Position numbers and translations under genes: made by a program. 52,398 nucleotides of DNA from Nitrospira sp. (GTDB lineage Bacteria > Nitrospirota > Nitrospiria > Nitrospirales > Nitrospiraceae), in NCBI GenBank assembly GCA_020853775.1, contig JADYYH010000017.1, forward strand, positions 1-52,398, in the 5' to 3' direction. A model generated the notes under the pieces. That model did no database searches. It saw only the letters and a list, made by a program, of their open reading frames with translations, and was not told the DNA's origin. Shown piece by piece: positions 41,861 to 51,489 of this stretch; the first letter of the stretch is position 1, and each line of letters starts with the position of its first letter.

Positions 41861-43510
41861 ATGAAAAAAGTCGGCGGACGGTTGTTAGCCTTAGTGACGA
41901 TGGTGGTCGCTTCGGTCATCTTTTTCTTGCCCTCCTACCAACCCCTGTACAAGGAACTGCCGCGGTGGGTCCGCGAGGTGTTGCCGGATAAGGGGATTAC
42001 CCTTGGATTGGACTTGCAAGGCGGTATTCACCTGGTGTTGGAGGTGGAAGAAGATCGAGCCGTGGAAATTGCGGTCGAGCGGACGGCGGCGGGACTCCAA
42101 GACCTGCTCGTCGAAAAGAAAATTCCCGCTGAATCGGTCAAGCGCACGGGACCTTCGCAAATTAGCATCGGATTTCAAAATGCCGAATTGAAGGCCCAGG
42201 TGCAGAAGCTCCTGGATGATTTCCCGACGTACGTGGAGGTTGAGGCAGCCGGCTCCGCGAATAAGGTGGTGTGGGAATTGCGGGATGCCGAGATTAAGCG
42301 CATCAAGGATTCCGCCATCAACCAGGCCCTTGAAACGATTCGTAATCGTATCGATCAGTTCGGTGTGGCGGAACCGCTGATTCAGCGGCAGGGGTTGAAG
42401 CAGGTCGTCGTGCAGCTGCCGGGTATCAAGGACGCCAAACTGGCGAAGGACCTCATCAAGCAGACCGCGCTGCTCGAATTCAAATTGCTGGATGATGACA
42501 ATCAACTCAAGTTGGATTTGCCGGGTCGGATTCAGAAGGGAAAGGAACGTGAAGAGGCGTTCCTGAAGCAGGTTGAGGGAAAAGTTCCGGAAGGCGATCA
42601 GATTCTGTTTGAGCGGATCGTCGAAAAGGAAAGCGGACAGGAATGGCTGGCTCCGTATCTGGTGAAAAAGCGGGTCATGTTGGCCGGCGATGTGCTGAGC
42701 GATGCCCGGGTTTCTATCGGCCAGTTCAATGAACCCTATGTGTCGGTGACCTTCGATGCGAAGGGGGCGCGAGAGTTCGATCGGATCACGGGCGAAAACG
42801 TCAAGAAGCGCATGGCGATCGTGCTCGACAACACGATCTATTCGGCCCCGGTCATTCAGGAGCGCATCAGTGGCGGAAGAGCTCAAATCACCGGCACGTT
42901 TTCCATGGAAGAGGCCAACAACCTGGCCATCGTACTTCGGGCGGGCGCGCTGCCTGCTCCGCTGAAGATCATTCAGGACCTGACAGTCGGGCCCTCCCTC
43001 GGGCAGGACTCGATTGAGAAGGGCGTCAAGGCGACGGTCTTTGCCGGGCTGCTCGTGATCGTGTTCATGGCCATCTATTACCGATTGTCCGGCGTCATCG
43101 CGAATTTTGCGTTGATGCTGAACCTCATCTGCTTGATCGGGTCGCTGGCCGCGTTGAACGCGACGCTGACCTTGCCCGGGATCGCGGGTATTATTTTGAC
43201 GATCGGTATGGGCGTCGATTCCAACGTCTTGATCTTCGAGCGCATCCGTGAAGAGTTGCGACAAGGGAAGGCGGTCCGGGTAGCCATTGATGCCGGATAC
43301 GATAAAGCCCTCTTGACCATCGTGGACTCGCACGTCACCACATTGATCACCGGGTTTGCGCTGTTTTTGTTCGGGACCGGGCCGATCAAAGGTTTTGCCG
43401 TGACGTTGTGCCTTGGGATCGCGATCAATCTGTTCACCGCGTTGGTCGGCACCAAGGTCATCTTCGATCTCTTTAATCAGCGCAAGAAAATTGAGCAGCT
43501 CAGCATTTAG
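41861..43510 (+). CDS. secD: Protein translocase subunit SecD
   Basis: The product has 549 residues with six helices: one at the N-terminus, a large periplasmic P1 domain, and five at the C-terminal end. Signature pieces are GLDLQGGIHLVLEV near residue 47, LPGIAGIILTIGMGVDSNVLIFERI and GFAVTLCLGIAINLFTAL. SecD with SecF uses proton flow to pull exported proteins to the periplasm. It is followed 12 bp later by secF. The many secreted haem and copper proteins nearby depend on this machinery. Confidence 0.95.
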   Translation: MKKVGGRLLALVTMVVASVIFFLPSYQPLYKELPRWVREVLPDKGITLGLDLQGGIHLVLEVEEDRAVEIAVERTAAGLQDLLVEKKIPAESVKRTGPSQISIGFQNAELKAQVQKLLDDFPTYVEVEAAGSANKVVWELRDAEIKRIKDSAINQALETIRNRIDQFGVAEPLIQRQGLKQVVVQLPGIKDAKLAKDLIKQTALLEFKLLDDDNQLKLDLPGRIQKGKEREEAFLKQVEGKVPEGDQILFERIVEKESGQEWLAPYLVKKRVMLAGDVLSDARVSIGQFNEPYVSVTFDAKGAREFDRITGENVKKRMAIVLDNTIYSAPVIQERISGGRAQITGTFSMEEANNLAIVLRAGALPAPLKIIQDLTVGPSLGQDSIEKGVKATVFAGLLVIVFMAIYYRLSGVIANFALMLNLICLIGSLAALNATLTLPGIAGIILTIGMGVDSNVLIFERIREELRQGKAVRVAIDAGYDKALLTIVDSHVTTLITGFALFLFGTGPIKGFAVTLCLGIAINLFTALVGTKVIFDLFNQRKKIEQLSI

Positions 43511-43522
43511 GAAGGAGCCGGT

Positions 43523-44440
43523 ATGTTCGAGATTTTGGGAAAGACGAATATCGATTTTATGGGGAAGCGCACCATTTCGTTTGCGCTGTCCGGCATCCTG
43601 GCCTTCCTGGGGATTATCGCGGTGCTTCAAATCGCGCGTGGGGCGGCTAATCTGGGAATCGATTTTGCTGGCGGAACGGCGGTCCAACTCAAATTCGACC
43701 AGTCGATCCGAATCGACGAAGCCCGGCGGGCGTTGGAATCGAACGGTCTGGGATCGGCCGAGTTGCAGGAGTTCACGCAGGACAATAAGTTGCTCATTCG
43801 CGTGAAAGCCTCGACGACCATTGAGGAGAAGGTCGCGGAACGCGTCATGGCGGTGTTCAGCAAAGAATTTCCCGGCAACAAGTTCGTGGTGGATTCCAGC
43901 ATGGAGATCGGCCCGACGATTGGAAAAAAACTCCAGGAAGATGCCATGATTGCGGTATTGATCTCGTTCGTCGGGATCGTGCTCTACATTGCCGTCCGGT
44001 TTGAGTTGCGATTCGGCGTGGCGGCGGCGCTGGCGACGTTTCACGATGTTCTGGCAGTGCTGGGTGTCTTTTACATTTTCGACAAGGAAATCACGTTGTT
44101 GGTGGTCACGGCCCTGTTGACGCTGGCCGGGTATTCCTTGACCGATACCGTGGTCGTCTTCGATCGCATTCGCGAGAATCTTCGCACGCGTCGGCGTGAA
44201 GACGAAGAAACGATCATCAATCAAGCCATCAATCAGGTCCTGAGTCGCACCATCGTCACCAGCTTGACCGTGGTGATCGTGCTCATTCCCCTGGTGCTGG
44301 CCGGCGCCGAGGTCTTGCACGATTTTTCGCTGGCCTTACTCGGGGGCGTCATGTTCGGGACCTATTCGTCCATTTTCGTGGCCAGCCCGCTGCTGCTGCT
44401 GTGGCCCGGCAGCCCGGGGAGCCTCCTAAAGCGTCGCTAG
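43523..44440 (+). CDS. secF: Protein translocase subunit SecF
   Basis: The product has 305 residues and six helices. Signature pieces are LGIDFAGGTAVQL and TLAGYSLTDTVVVFDRIREN. Length is typical. GGAGCC precedes the ATG at 43523. A hairpin begins at its stop codon. Confidence 0.95.
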   Translation: MFEILGKTNIDFMGKRTISFALSGILAFLGIIAVLQIARGAANLGIDFAGGTAVQLKFDQSIRIDEARRALESNGLGSAELQEFTQDNKLLIRVKASTTIEEKVAERVMAVFSKEFPGNKFVVDSSMEIGPTIGKKLQEDAMIAVLISFVGIVLYIAVRFELRFGVAAALATFHDVLAVLGVFYIFDKEITLLVVTALLTLAGYSLTDTVVVFDRIRENLRTRRREDEETIINQAINQVLSRTIVTSLTVVIVLIPLVLAGAEVLHDFSLALLGGVMFGTYSSIFVASPLLLLWPGSPGSLLKRR

Positions 44441-44467
44441 GCCTTGGCTCCTTGGAGCCAGGCCTAG
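44437..44467 (+). terminator. Hairpin overlapping the secF stop codon
   Basis: CTAGGCC-T-TGGCTCC (44437-44451) pairs with GGAGCCAGGCCTAG (44454-44467) on a two-base loop with one bulged T. The stem includes the TAG stop. No U-run follows, so it may be a weak terminator or message-stabilising stem ahead of the kinase gene. Confidence 0.5.
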
Positions 44468-44504
44468 GGCCCCACCTCCTGTTGCGACAGGGCCATTAGT
44501 CGGG

Positions 44505-47500
44505 GTGTCCGCACGCATGCTGTTCTGGAGCCGGTCACACAGCCTCCAGCGGAAAATCATCACAGCCATTGTGATGGTCGGTCTCCTGCCGTTGGGTCTT
44601 TCCCTTGTTCTGACCTATCTCGAAGAGCGCCGGGCTTTGCGCGAGACCATCGGGGCCAACTTCAAAGAAGTGGCCGTCGAGGCCGCCCGGCGGATCGAGA
44701 TGCAGGTCACGCGCGGGATGAACGAAGCGCAGCAACTCGCCGCCACACCGTTTCTTCGCACCTCGGTTACTGAATCCAACCGCACCTATCTGGACAAGGA
44801 CGAAAAGACCGTCCAGTCCATGATCAAAGCCTGGCAGCAACGGTGGCGGCAGCGGGACAAGCAAAGCGAGTTCCCGCTGTTCATCAACCGCATTGTGACC
44901 AATTATTTGATCCGGTGGCACGATATCCGAAAAGCGGACTATGTGGGGATTTTCGTGACCGACAATCGCGGCGCGCTCGTGGTCAGTTCCATTCCGCAGG
45001 TCGAATACTATTATGGCAAGACGGCCTGGTGGCAGGCGTTCATGAAGCGCGGAACGGGGAAGGTGTTTGTCAGTGATATCTTCTTCGACCCTGCTTTCGG
45101 CACGCACGTGGTCAACGTGTCGGCACCGATCGTCGATGATGAGCAACATGCCACAATCGGCGCGGTGACGGTGCTCTTGCGCCGGGACACGCTGTTTCAC
45201 TCCGTGTCTGAGGCCACGGTGGGTCAGACCGGGCATGCCATGTTGTTCAGTTCGGACGGCGCGCCGGTGATCTGTCCCATCTTGTCTCCCGAAGAACATG
45301 TGGTCAGACCCGAGCTGATCGGGGCGATCAACTCGAATACTGCGGGCTGGACGACCGCGGAGAATGATTCGCATGGCGGAAAAAATTCCATCGTCGGGTA
45401 TGCACCCGTTCGCCTGGGTGCTGATCTCACGCCGGAAAGTCTGGGCGGCAAACGATGGGTGACGTTTGTGCGGCAGGATCCCGCTGAATCCTACGCGCCG
45501 CTCTCGAGGCTCGTGGTACAGGTGACCGTGTATGGGCTCGGAGTGTTTGCCGTGTTGGTCCTCACCGGTCTGACGGTCGCTCGGCGAATCGCGCGTCCCA
45601 TCGGCCTGTTGCACGAGGGGGTGCAGAAAATCGGGAGCGGCCGCTTAGACCAGCAGTTAGATCTCAAGACCGGTGATGAAATCGAACAACTCGCCGACGC
45701 GTTCAACAAAATGGCGGCGAACCTGCGCGTGTCGTTCGAGCAGATCGAGCACCGTATGGAAGATGTGCGTCGGCTGGAGGCGAGGTATCGCGATCTCATC
45801 GAGCATTCTCCGGAAATGATCTATCAGCTGAACAAGGCCGGGCAATTCGTGCATGTGAATAAGACCGGCTTGGACAAGCTTGGATATACGCTGGAAGAGA
45901 TGTTCCAGATGCACCTCTGGGACCTGGTTCCCAAAGGGCGCGAGGCCGAGGTATTGGCCTATCTGGAGCGCCTCGTCTCGCAGGGGCGCAGTACCATTGA
46001 GACGGTATTTGTGGCGGCAGACGGGCGTCCGATCGACGTGGAGATCCATTCAACGGCGTTGTTCGAGATCGGCGGAGGACTCGTCCACTCCCGCGCCTTC
46101 GTCCGCGATGTCACGGAACGCCGACTGCTGGAAGAGCAAATTCATCGCTATACCACGCGACTCGAGCAGGCCGTCAATGAGCGGACCCAGCAACTGGTGG
46201 CCTCACAAGAGCGGTATAAGGCGCTCTTCGACCTCGTGGCCGATTCGGTCTTTATGGTGGGTGAAGACGGTGTGATCGTGGCCGTCAACAAGCGTGAAGA
46301 GCAGGCGCTGGGTTATTCCGAGCAACAAGTGGTGGGACACAGCATTCTCGACGTGATTCTGCCGACTCATCACGAGGAAATGCGCTCGCTCTTGGCGAAG
46401 ATCCACTCCGGCGAACGTCAGGTGCCCACGCAGGAAATCACGGTTCGTGATGCCGGCGGTAAGGAAACACCGGTGGAGATGGATCTGATTTTGGTGCGCG
46501 GCAGCGATCACACGTGGGTGATGGTGCAGCTTCGCGACATCACTGATCGAAAGCGCCTTGAACGCCAGATGCACACGTATCAGCAGGAGCTTGAAGCGAA
46601 GGTCAGCGAGCGTACCCGTGAAATCGAAGAGACGAAGCAGTATCTTGAGAACCTGCTGGAAAACGCCAACGACGTCATTTATACCCTCGATAGCGAGCAG
46701 CGTTTTACCTATGTCAACAGCAAGGTGTTGGCCTGGGGCTATGCCAAGGAAGATTTGCTGGGGCGGCCCTATTTGGGATTGTTGTCGAAACGGCATCGGG
46801 GGCGCCGGCTCAAATCGACGTTGGATATCGGCGTAAAGCAGGTTTATGAGGTCGAGGTACTCACGAAATCCGGCGAGCCCCGTTCTGTCATGGTCAGTGT
46901 GTCGCCGCTGCATGGAGTCGACGGCGAGATTCTGGGAGTGCTGGGCATTGCTCGCGACATGACCGACACGAAGAAACTTGAGCAGCAAATCAGAAATTCC
47001 GAGAAGCTGGCATCGGTGGGCAAGTTGGCGGCAGGGGTAGCCCATGAAATCAACAACCCCTTGGGTGGTATCCTGAACTGTCTCTACAATATGCGTAAGG
47101 GCACGCTTTCGCCATCTCGCCAGGAAGAATATCTCGCGTCGATGGAAGACGGATTGCGCCGGGTGCAGCGAATTGTCAGGCAGCTCCTGGACTTTTCCCA
47201 GCAGCACAATCCGGAGCTGGCGCTGGCGGATATCAATCATGTGGTGAACCGCGTGTTGCTGTTAACCGACCACCTGTTCGTTCCTCATCGGGTGCGGCTG
47301 GAGACGGACCTAGCCGGCGACATGCCGGAAATTATGATCGATCGGCATATGATGGAGCAGGTGCTGATGAATCTTCTGTTGAATGCCATTCAGGCCATGC
47401 GCAACGGCGGCGTCCTGACCATCCGCACGACGGTGAAGGAGGCCCATTGTCTGGTGCGGGTGCAAGATTCCGGGTGCGGCATTTCCTCGTCCGTGCTTCC

Positions 47501-47693
47501 GCGGATTTTCGATCCGTTTTTCACCACCAAAAACGAAGGTGAAGGGACCGGGCTCGGCTTGTCGGTGAGTTTAGGCATCGTCGAGAGGCATGGAGGACGG
47601 ATTGTGGTGGAGAGTGAAGTCGGCAAGGGCACGACCTTTACGGTGTCGATTCCGCTCTCGACCGAACGCTATGCCATTGGGAGGTTTTCGTGA
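44505..47693 (+). CDS. Sensor histidine kinase, Cache-HAMP-PAS(3)-HisKA-HATPase
   Basis: The product has 1062 residues. An N-terminal helix (about 15-35) precedes an extracellular double-Cache domain (about 40-330). A second helix (YGLGVFAVLVLTGLTVA), HAMP, and three PAS domains follow, beginning near RYRDLIEHSPEMIYQL, RYKALFDLVADSVFMV and YLENLLENANDVIYTL. The HisKA box is VGKLAAGVAHEINNPLGG with the phosphorylated His. The ATP-binding N-box is MNLLLNAIQAM and the G-box is GEGTGLGLSVS. The NtrB-type catalytic core appears intact. The signal sensed is periplasmic or redox and not defined. The GTG start is uncertain; ATG 44517 is possible. It overlaps its regulator gene. Confidence 0.9.
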   Translation: MSARMLFWSRSHSLQRKIITAIVMVGLLPLGLSLVLTYLEERRALRETIGANFKEVAVEAARRIEMQVTRGMNEAQQLAATPFLRTSVTESNRTYLDKDEKTVQSMIKAWQQRWRQRDKQSEFPLFINRIVTNYLIRWHDIRKADYVGIFVTDNRGALVVSSIPQVEYYYGKTAWWQAFMKRGTGKVFVSDIFFDPAFGTHVVNVSAPIVDDEQHATIGAVTVLLRRDTLFHSVSEATVGQTGHAMLFSSDGAPVICPILSPEEHVVRPELIGAINSNTAGWTTAENDSHGGKNSIVGYAPVRLGADLTPESLGGKRWVTFVRQDPAESYAPLSRLVVQVTVYGLGVFAVLVLTGLTVARRIARPIGLLHEGVQKIGSGRLDQQLDLKTGDEIEQLADAFNKMAANLRVSFEQIEHRMEDVRRLEARYRDLIEHSPEMIYQLNKAGQFVHVNKTGLDKLGYTLEEMFQMHLWDLVPKGREAEVLAYLERLVSQGRSTIETVFVAADGRPIDVEIHSTALFEIGGGLVHSRAFVRDVTERRLLEEQIHRYTTRLEQAVNERTQQLVASQERYKALFDLVADSVFMVGEDGVIVAVNKREEQALGYSEQQVVGHSILDVILPTHHEEMRSLLAKIHSGERQVPTQEITVRDAGGKETPVEMDLILVRGSDHTWVMVQLRDITDRKRLERQMHTYQQELEAKVSERTREIEETKQYLENLLENANDVIYTLDSEQRFTYVNSKVLAWGYAKEDLLGRPYLGLLSKRHRGRRLKSTLDIGVKQVYEVEVLTKSGEPRSVMVSVSPLHGVDGEILGVLGIARDMTDTKKLEQQIRNSEKLASVGKLAAGVAHEINNPLGGILNCLYNMRKGTLSPSRQEEYLASMEDGLRRVQRIVRQLLDFSQQHNPELALADINHVVNRVLLLTDHLFVPHRVRLETDLAGDMPEIMIDRHMMEQVLMNLLLNAIQAMRNGGVLTIRTTVKEAHCLVRVQDSGCGISSSVLPRIFDPFFTTKNEGEGTGLGLSVSLGIVERHGGRIVVESEVGKGTTFTVSIPLSTERYAIGRFS

Positions 47694-49141
47694 AGGGGCT
47701 CAAGATTTTCATTGTCGATGATGAACCGCTGATGCGGCTCTCTATGCAGGATGCGTTGGAAGGGGTCGGGTGCGAAGTCATGGCGGCAGCGACCGGCACA
47801 GAAGGGCTGGTCGTCCTCGGCACGCGTCAGTTTGATGTCGTGATTACCGACTTGCGCCTTCCCGGTGCCGACGGATTGACGATTCTGAAAGCCTGTAAGG
47901 AACGGAACCCCACTACCGAAGTCATTTTGATCACGGCTCACGGGTCGGTGGATACGGCGGTGGGGGCCATCAAGCTGGGCGCCTACGACTACATCACCAA
48001 GCCGTTTCAGATGGACGAGTTGCTGCTGATTGTCGAGCGGGTCGGCAAAATCATCGGGCTGCGGCGGGAAAATCTCGACTTGAAAGAAGTGCTGGAGGAT
48101 CGTTTCAGTTTCGGCGGTATCCACGGGCGCAACCATCAGATGCGAGCGCTGCTGGACAAGATCAAATTGATCGCGGCCACTGATTCGCCGGTTTTCCTGG
48201 TGGGCGAGCGCGGAACGGGGAAGGAACTGGTTGCGCATACCATCCATTTGAACAGCCCGCGGCGGGATCAACCCCTGATCAAGATGTGCTGCGCCGGCCT
48301 TCCCGATCATCTGCTGGAGGCGGAACTCTTCGGTCATGAAAAGGGCGCAGTAGCCGGGGCTTCGCGGCAACGACGAGGACGTTTCGAGCTCGCACACAAG
48401 GGGACGCTGCTGCTCGATGATGTGGATATGCTCTCTCCCACCCTGCAGACCAAACTGTGGCGGGTCCTTCAGGCGCGGAAGTTTGAACGTGTCGGAGGGC
48501 GTGAATCGATCGCGCTCGATGTTCGAATCCTTAGCGCGTCGCGGCGTGATTTGAAGGAGGCGGTCGCACAGGGACGGTTTCGTCAGGACCTCTCTGAACT
48601 GCTTGACGCTGTGCAGGTCGTGGTGCCGCCTTTACGTGAACGACGGGAGGATGTCCTGGTCATTGCCGAGCATGTGCTGGAGGTCACGTCAGAACGCCTC
48701 ACTAGGTCTCCTAAAGGATTTTCTCAGCCCAGTTGCGACTTGCTTCTCCACTATTCGTTTCCAGGGAATGTCGGCGAGTTGGAGCAGATGGTAGAGCGGG
48801 CCGTGGCCCTGGGGCGAAACGGGGAGCCTCTGCAGCCCTGGGATCTGTGTGGATTCCAAAGCTGCCCCTATCTTGGTGGTGCGCCTCAGCCGACCTGTGG
48901 GTTTTGCGCGGAGGGCCTGTCGGCACAGGTTGGAGAGCCTGAAGGGCCTGCTGCTGCCACGCTGGCCACGGCGCGTGAAGCCTTTGAGAAGGACTACATT
49001 GAAACGGTGTTGAAGCAGGTAGACGGCAGCCGAACAACCGCAGCCGCTGTGCTGGGACTTTCCCGGAAGGCGTTGTGGGATAAGTGTAGGCGCTACGGCA
49101 TCTCCTCCGCCAAGGGCGAGGCGGAGGAGAAAGACGAGTAG
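47690..49141 (+). CDS. NtrC-type response regulator with degenerate AAA+ domain
   Basis: The product has 483 residues. The receiver domain is normal (Asp10/11, phosphorylation site Asp54, Lys104). The AAA+ domain keeps Walker A (GERGTGKE, 172-179). The sigma-54 loop is GAVAGA (219-224) instead of GAFTGA. Walker B is LLLDDVD instead of LDE. The arginine finger normally found in DLYYRLN is missing (DLSELLD). Sensor II reads GNVGELE where GNVRELE is expected. A Cys set (Cys387, Cys392, Cys403, Cys406) lies between the AAA+ domain and a Fis-type helix-turn-helix (about 447-470). It probably cannot drive sigma-54 promoters and may act as a DNA-binding redox- or metal-sensitive regulator. It overlaps the kinase gene by four bases. 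Confidence 0.85.
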   Translation: MKGLKIFIVDDEPLMRLSMQDALEGVGCEVMAAATGTEGLVVLGTRQFDVVITDLRLPGADGLTILKACKERNPTTEVILITAHGSVDTAVGAIKLGAYDYITKPFQMDELLLIVERVGKIIGLRRENLDLKEVLEDRFSFGGIHGRNHQMRALLDKIKLIAATDSPVFLVGERGTGKELVAHTIHLNSPRRDQPLIKMCCAGLPDHLLEAELFGHEKGAVAGASRQRRGRFELAHKGTLLLDDVDMLSPTLQTKLWRVLQARKFERVGGRESIALDVRILSASRRDLKEAVAQGRFRQDLSELLDAVQVVVPPLRERREDVLVIAEHVLEVTSERLTRSPKGFSQPSCDLLLHYSFPGNVGELEQMVERAVALGRNGEPLQPWDLCGFQSCPYLGGAPQPTCGFCAEGLSAQVGEPEGPAAATLATAREAFEKDYIETVLKQVDGSRTTAAAVLGLSRKALWDKCRRYGISSAKGEAEEKDE

Positions 49142-49142
49142 A

Positions 49143-50249
49143 TTACTCCGCCGGCTCCAGACCACCCTCCCACAGCTTCACCGTGCGGTCCCAGGAAGCG
49201 CTGGCCAGTCGCAATCCATCAGGCGAGAGGGCAACTCCGCGCACGGGGCCTGTGTGGGTTTTGTCGGTCCGGAAGTTCCGGCCCGTTGCAATGTCCCAGA
49301 AGCGGATGGTGTTATCGTCGCCGGAGCTGATCAGGACTTTCCCGTCCGGTGACACGGTGAGGGATCGCACCCAGCCATTATGTCCGCGCAGGACGCGCAG
49401 TTCGTTCATCGTGGGCATTTCAAAGAACCGAATGGTGTTGTCGCGGCTGCCGGTAATCAGAATCTTGGCATCGGGCGTAAAGGTCATCGCCCCGATCCAG
49501 AACTCCATCGGTTTTTGAAATCCGCCGTCGTCTTCGATGAAGAAGCCGCGGGTTTCCGTCGAATCTTCAGCCGTTTCCTCCCAATGCCCGTTATGGAGGA
49601 TTTTCTCTTCCCCGCTCGGCAACACTTCCCAGATGCGAATTTTCCCGATGTCGGATCCGCTCGCGAGATGTACCCCGTCCGGTGAGAAGGCGACACAGAC
49701 CGACCAATGGTGATCATATTGATCCTTGCCGAGCAGGGTCATGAGGTCGGTGCCGGTCGTGACTTCCCAGATCTTGATATCTTTATTGTGGCTACCGCGC
49801 GCCAACATGAGGCCATCAGGGGACAACGACAAACTGCACACATTGTGGTCATAGCGGGTGAACAAGAGCTTGGTCGGCTCTCCGGTCTTCGGGTTCCAGA
49901 GGCGAATCGTCCGGTCTTCGCTCCCTGAGGCCAACGTGCGACCGTCCGGCGTGAAGACCAGGGCGCGAATGTCGGCCGTATGGCCGCGCAATGAACGCAA
50001 AAGTCGTCCGGTTTCAATGTCCCAGATGCGGACGTAGCGATCCACGCCGCCGCTGACGATCGTCTGCCCGTCCGGAGCATAGGCGACGGTCCAGACGCCA
50101 TGCGAATGTCCGCGGAACGTTTTGAGTTCCCGGAAGCCCGTTTTCCAATACTCTAAATGGTCGATAGCCGGTGCCTGGGCACTTCCTCCTTGTGTGGGCG
50201 CTGGCGCGGTGGAAGGAATTGTCGGGGGCGTGGTCGTTGAGTTGCTCAT
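49143..50249 (-). CDS. WD40 repeat protein
   Basis: The product has 368 residues from the ATG at 50249; the longer frame upstream lacks coding character. A short Pro/Thr-rich N-terminus precedes about seven WD40 repeats, for example HSHGVWTVAYAPDGQTIVSG, HTADIRALVFTPDGRTLASG and NGWVRSLTVSPDGKVLISSG, forming one beta-propeller. It is cytoplasmic as predicted, with no signal peptide. WD40 propellers bind partner proteins. It ends one base from the stop of the response regulator gene, tail to tail. Function unknown. Confidence 0.85.
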   Translation of the reverse strand: MSNSTTTPPTIPSTAPAPTQGGSAQAPAIDHLEYWKTGFRELKTFRGHSHGVWTVAYAPDGQTIVSGGVDRYVRIWDIETGRLLRSLRGHTADIRALVFTPDGRTLASGSEDRTIRLWNPKTGEPTKLLFTRYDHNVCSLSLSPDGLMLARGSHNKDIKIWEVTTGTDLMTLLGKDQYDHHWSVCVAFSPDGVHLASGSDIGKIRIWEVLPSGEEKILHNGHWEETAEDSTETRGFFIEDDGGFQKPMEFWIGAMTFTPDAKILITGSRDNTIRFFEMPTMNELRVLRGHNGWVRSLTVSPDGKVLISSGDDNTIRFWDIATGRNFRTDKTHTGPVRGVALSPDGLRLASASWDRTVKLWEGGLEPAE

Positions 50250-50313
50250 AAAAGTCTGTGCCTCGTCCCTGGTGTGAGCGGGGGCCATTTGGCCCCGGCT
50301 TGCCCTCCGCGGT

Positions 50314-50343
50314 TTGCAAAAAACGCCGAGGGGTTTGTATAAT
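50314..50343 (+). promoter_or_regulatory. Sigma-70 promoter for the HELMH-protein gene
   Basis: TTGCAA (50314-50319), 18 bases, TATAAT (50338-50343). This gives a leader of about 95 bases before the ATG at 50446. Confidence 0.5.
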
Positions 50344-50445
50344 CGGCGGTCGTTTTGAGGATCGTAAGAGAAGGACTGGGAGCAAGTCAAGCACAGTGCT
50401 TACGCATAGTTTCTCCCTTCACTGTAACGGAAAAGGTGAGGTCTT

Positions 50446-51477
50446 ATGACTACCGGAGTAGAAGTATCCAAGCCGTCCATGGAAATTCGATTTCAGCCGG
50501 CCTTACTGCAGGAAGTCATCGACTCTTTTATTGAAAAAACCGAGCGGGAAGGGGACCCGACCTACTATAAGGAGTTTCACGAACTGGCCGATCCGATCTA
50601 TGAGAAATTCACGCTCGATGATCGCGAAGCGGAGTTCAAGAAGCTGTATCAATACTTATTCGGGATCTGGGGCTTTTCCGATATCATCCGCGACGCATTC
50701 AATGAGTTTCCTGACCTCAAGGCGCGAGTGGGGGTCGTTCTCGTCAAGGGCGTGCTGAAAGAGGATCAGGAGGGTGTCGACGTTCTTCGCAAATGGGGGT
50801 CGGTTGAGCACGATCTGGCCAAGCAATTCGAAGAGAAGGGGCTGAAGGGAGTCGGTATTAAGCTGATTCCACGCCGCTTCTATGATCCTGCGCTGACTCG
50901 CTATTGCCGTCATGAACTCATGCATATCAACGATATGCTGGATCCAGCATTTGGGTACGATCCTGACACCAGGGTCGGACAGAACCCCGGTGAAGAAACG
51001 CTCATTCTGCACCGCTACCGCATCCTCTGGAATATCAGTGTCGATAGTCGTCTCATCGCCGCAGGGAAAGAGCCGATGCTTCAAAAGGAGGATCGGTTCA
51101 AAGAGTTTCGCTCCTGGTACCGCAAAATTCCACCGGCTCAATTGAAATCCGTATTCGAAGGGTTGTGGCAGACGAGCTACTTTACCCATTCTGAACTGGT
51201 GGAAATGGCGACCGATACCCTCCGCATTTTGGATCGCGCGGTGGATGTCGAGGGAGGAGAAATCCCGGAGACCCAAAACAAAGTCATGCTGATGCCCGGG
51301 TTTCCCTGTCCCTTATGCCGATTCCCGACATATACTTGGGTCGAAGATATGGAAACGAAGTTGGAGCCATACATTTTGGACTTCATCCGTGAAAACCATC
51401 CTGGCTGGGACGTCGAGTATGGGGCCTGTGACCGTTGCGTAGAAGTCTATAAGTTGCGTGCCGACGGTGTCATGTAG
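50446..51477 (+). CDS. HELMH-motif zinc-ribbon protein, 343 aa
   Basis: I do not recognise a named family. The protein is soluble and starts with GGTGAGG upstream. The motif CRHELMHINDM (His156-Glu157...His160) fits a HExxH zinc-metalloprotease site, though a third ligand is not obvious. The C-terminal Cys pairs CPLC (288-291) and CDRC (328-331) form a zinc ribbon. The protein may be a metallopeptidase or use the HExxH pattern for another metal reaction. It is followed by a ferredoxin 12 bp later, so electron transfer to or from the metal site is possible. The family appears conserved in Nitrospira from memory. Confidence 0.6.
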   Translation: MTTGVEVSKPSMEIRFQPALLQEVIDSFIEKTEREGDPTYYKEFHELADPIYEKFTLDDREAEFKKLYQYLFGIWGFSDIIRDAFNEFPDLKARVGVVLVKGVLKEDQEGVDVLRKWGSVEHDLAKQFEEKGLKGVGIKLIPRRFYDPALTRYCRHELMHINDMLDPAFGYDPDTRVGQNPGEETLILHRYRILWNISVDSRLIAAGKEPMLQKEDRFKEFRSWYRKIPPAQLKSVFEGLWQTSYFTHSELVEMATDTLRILDRAVDVEGGEIPETQNKVMLMPGFPCPLCRFPTYTWVEDMETKLEPYILDFIRENHPGWDVEYGACDRCVEVYKLRADGVM

Positions 51478-51489
51478 TCGGGGTGCAAC

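Noticed and set aside
41891-44320. An 809-aa minus-strand frame opposite secD and secF
   Set aside because: Both plus-strand genes are unambiguous; the antisense frame lacks domains and has shadow-type composition.
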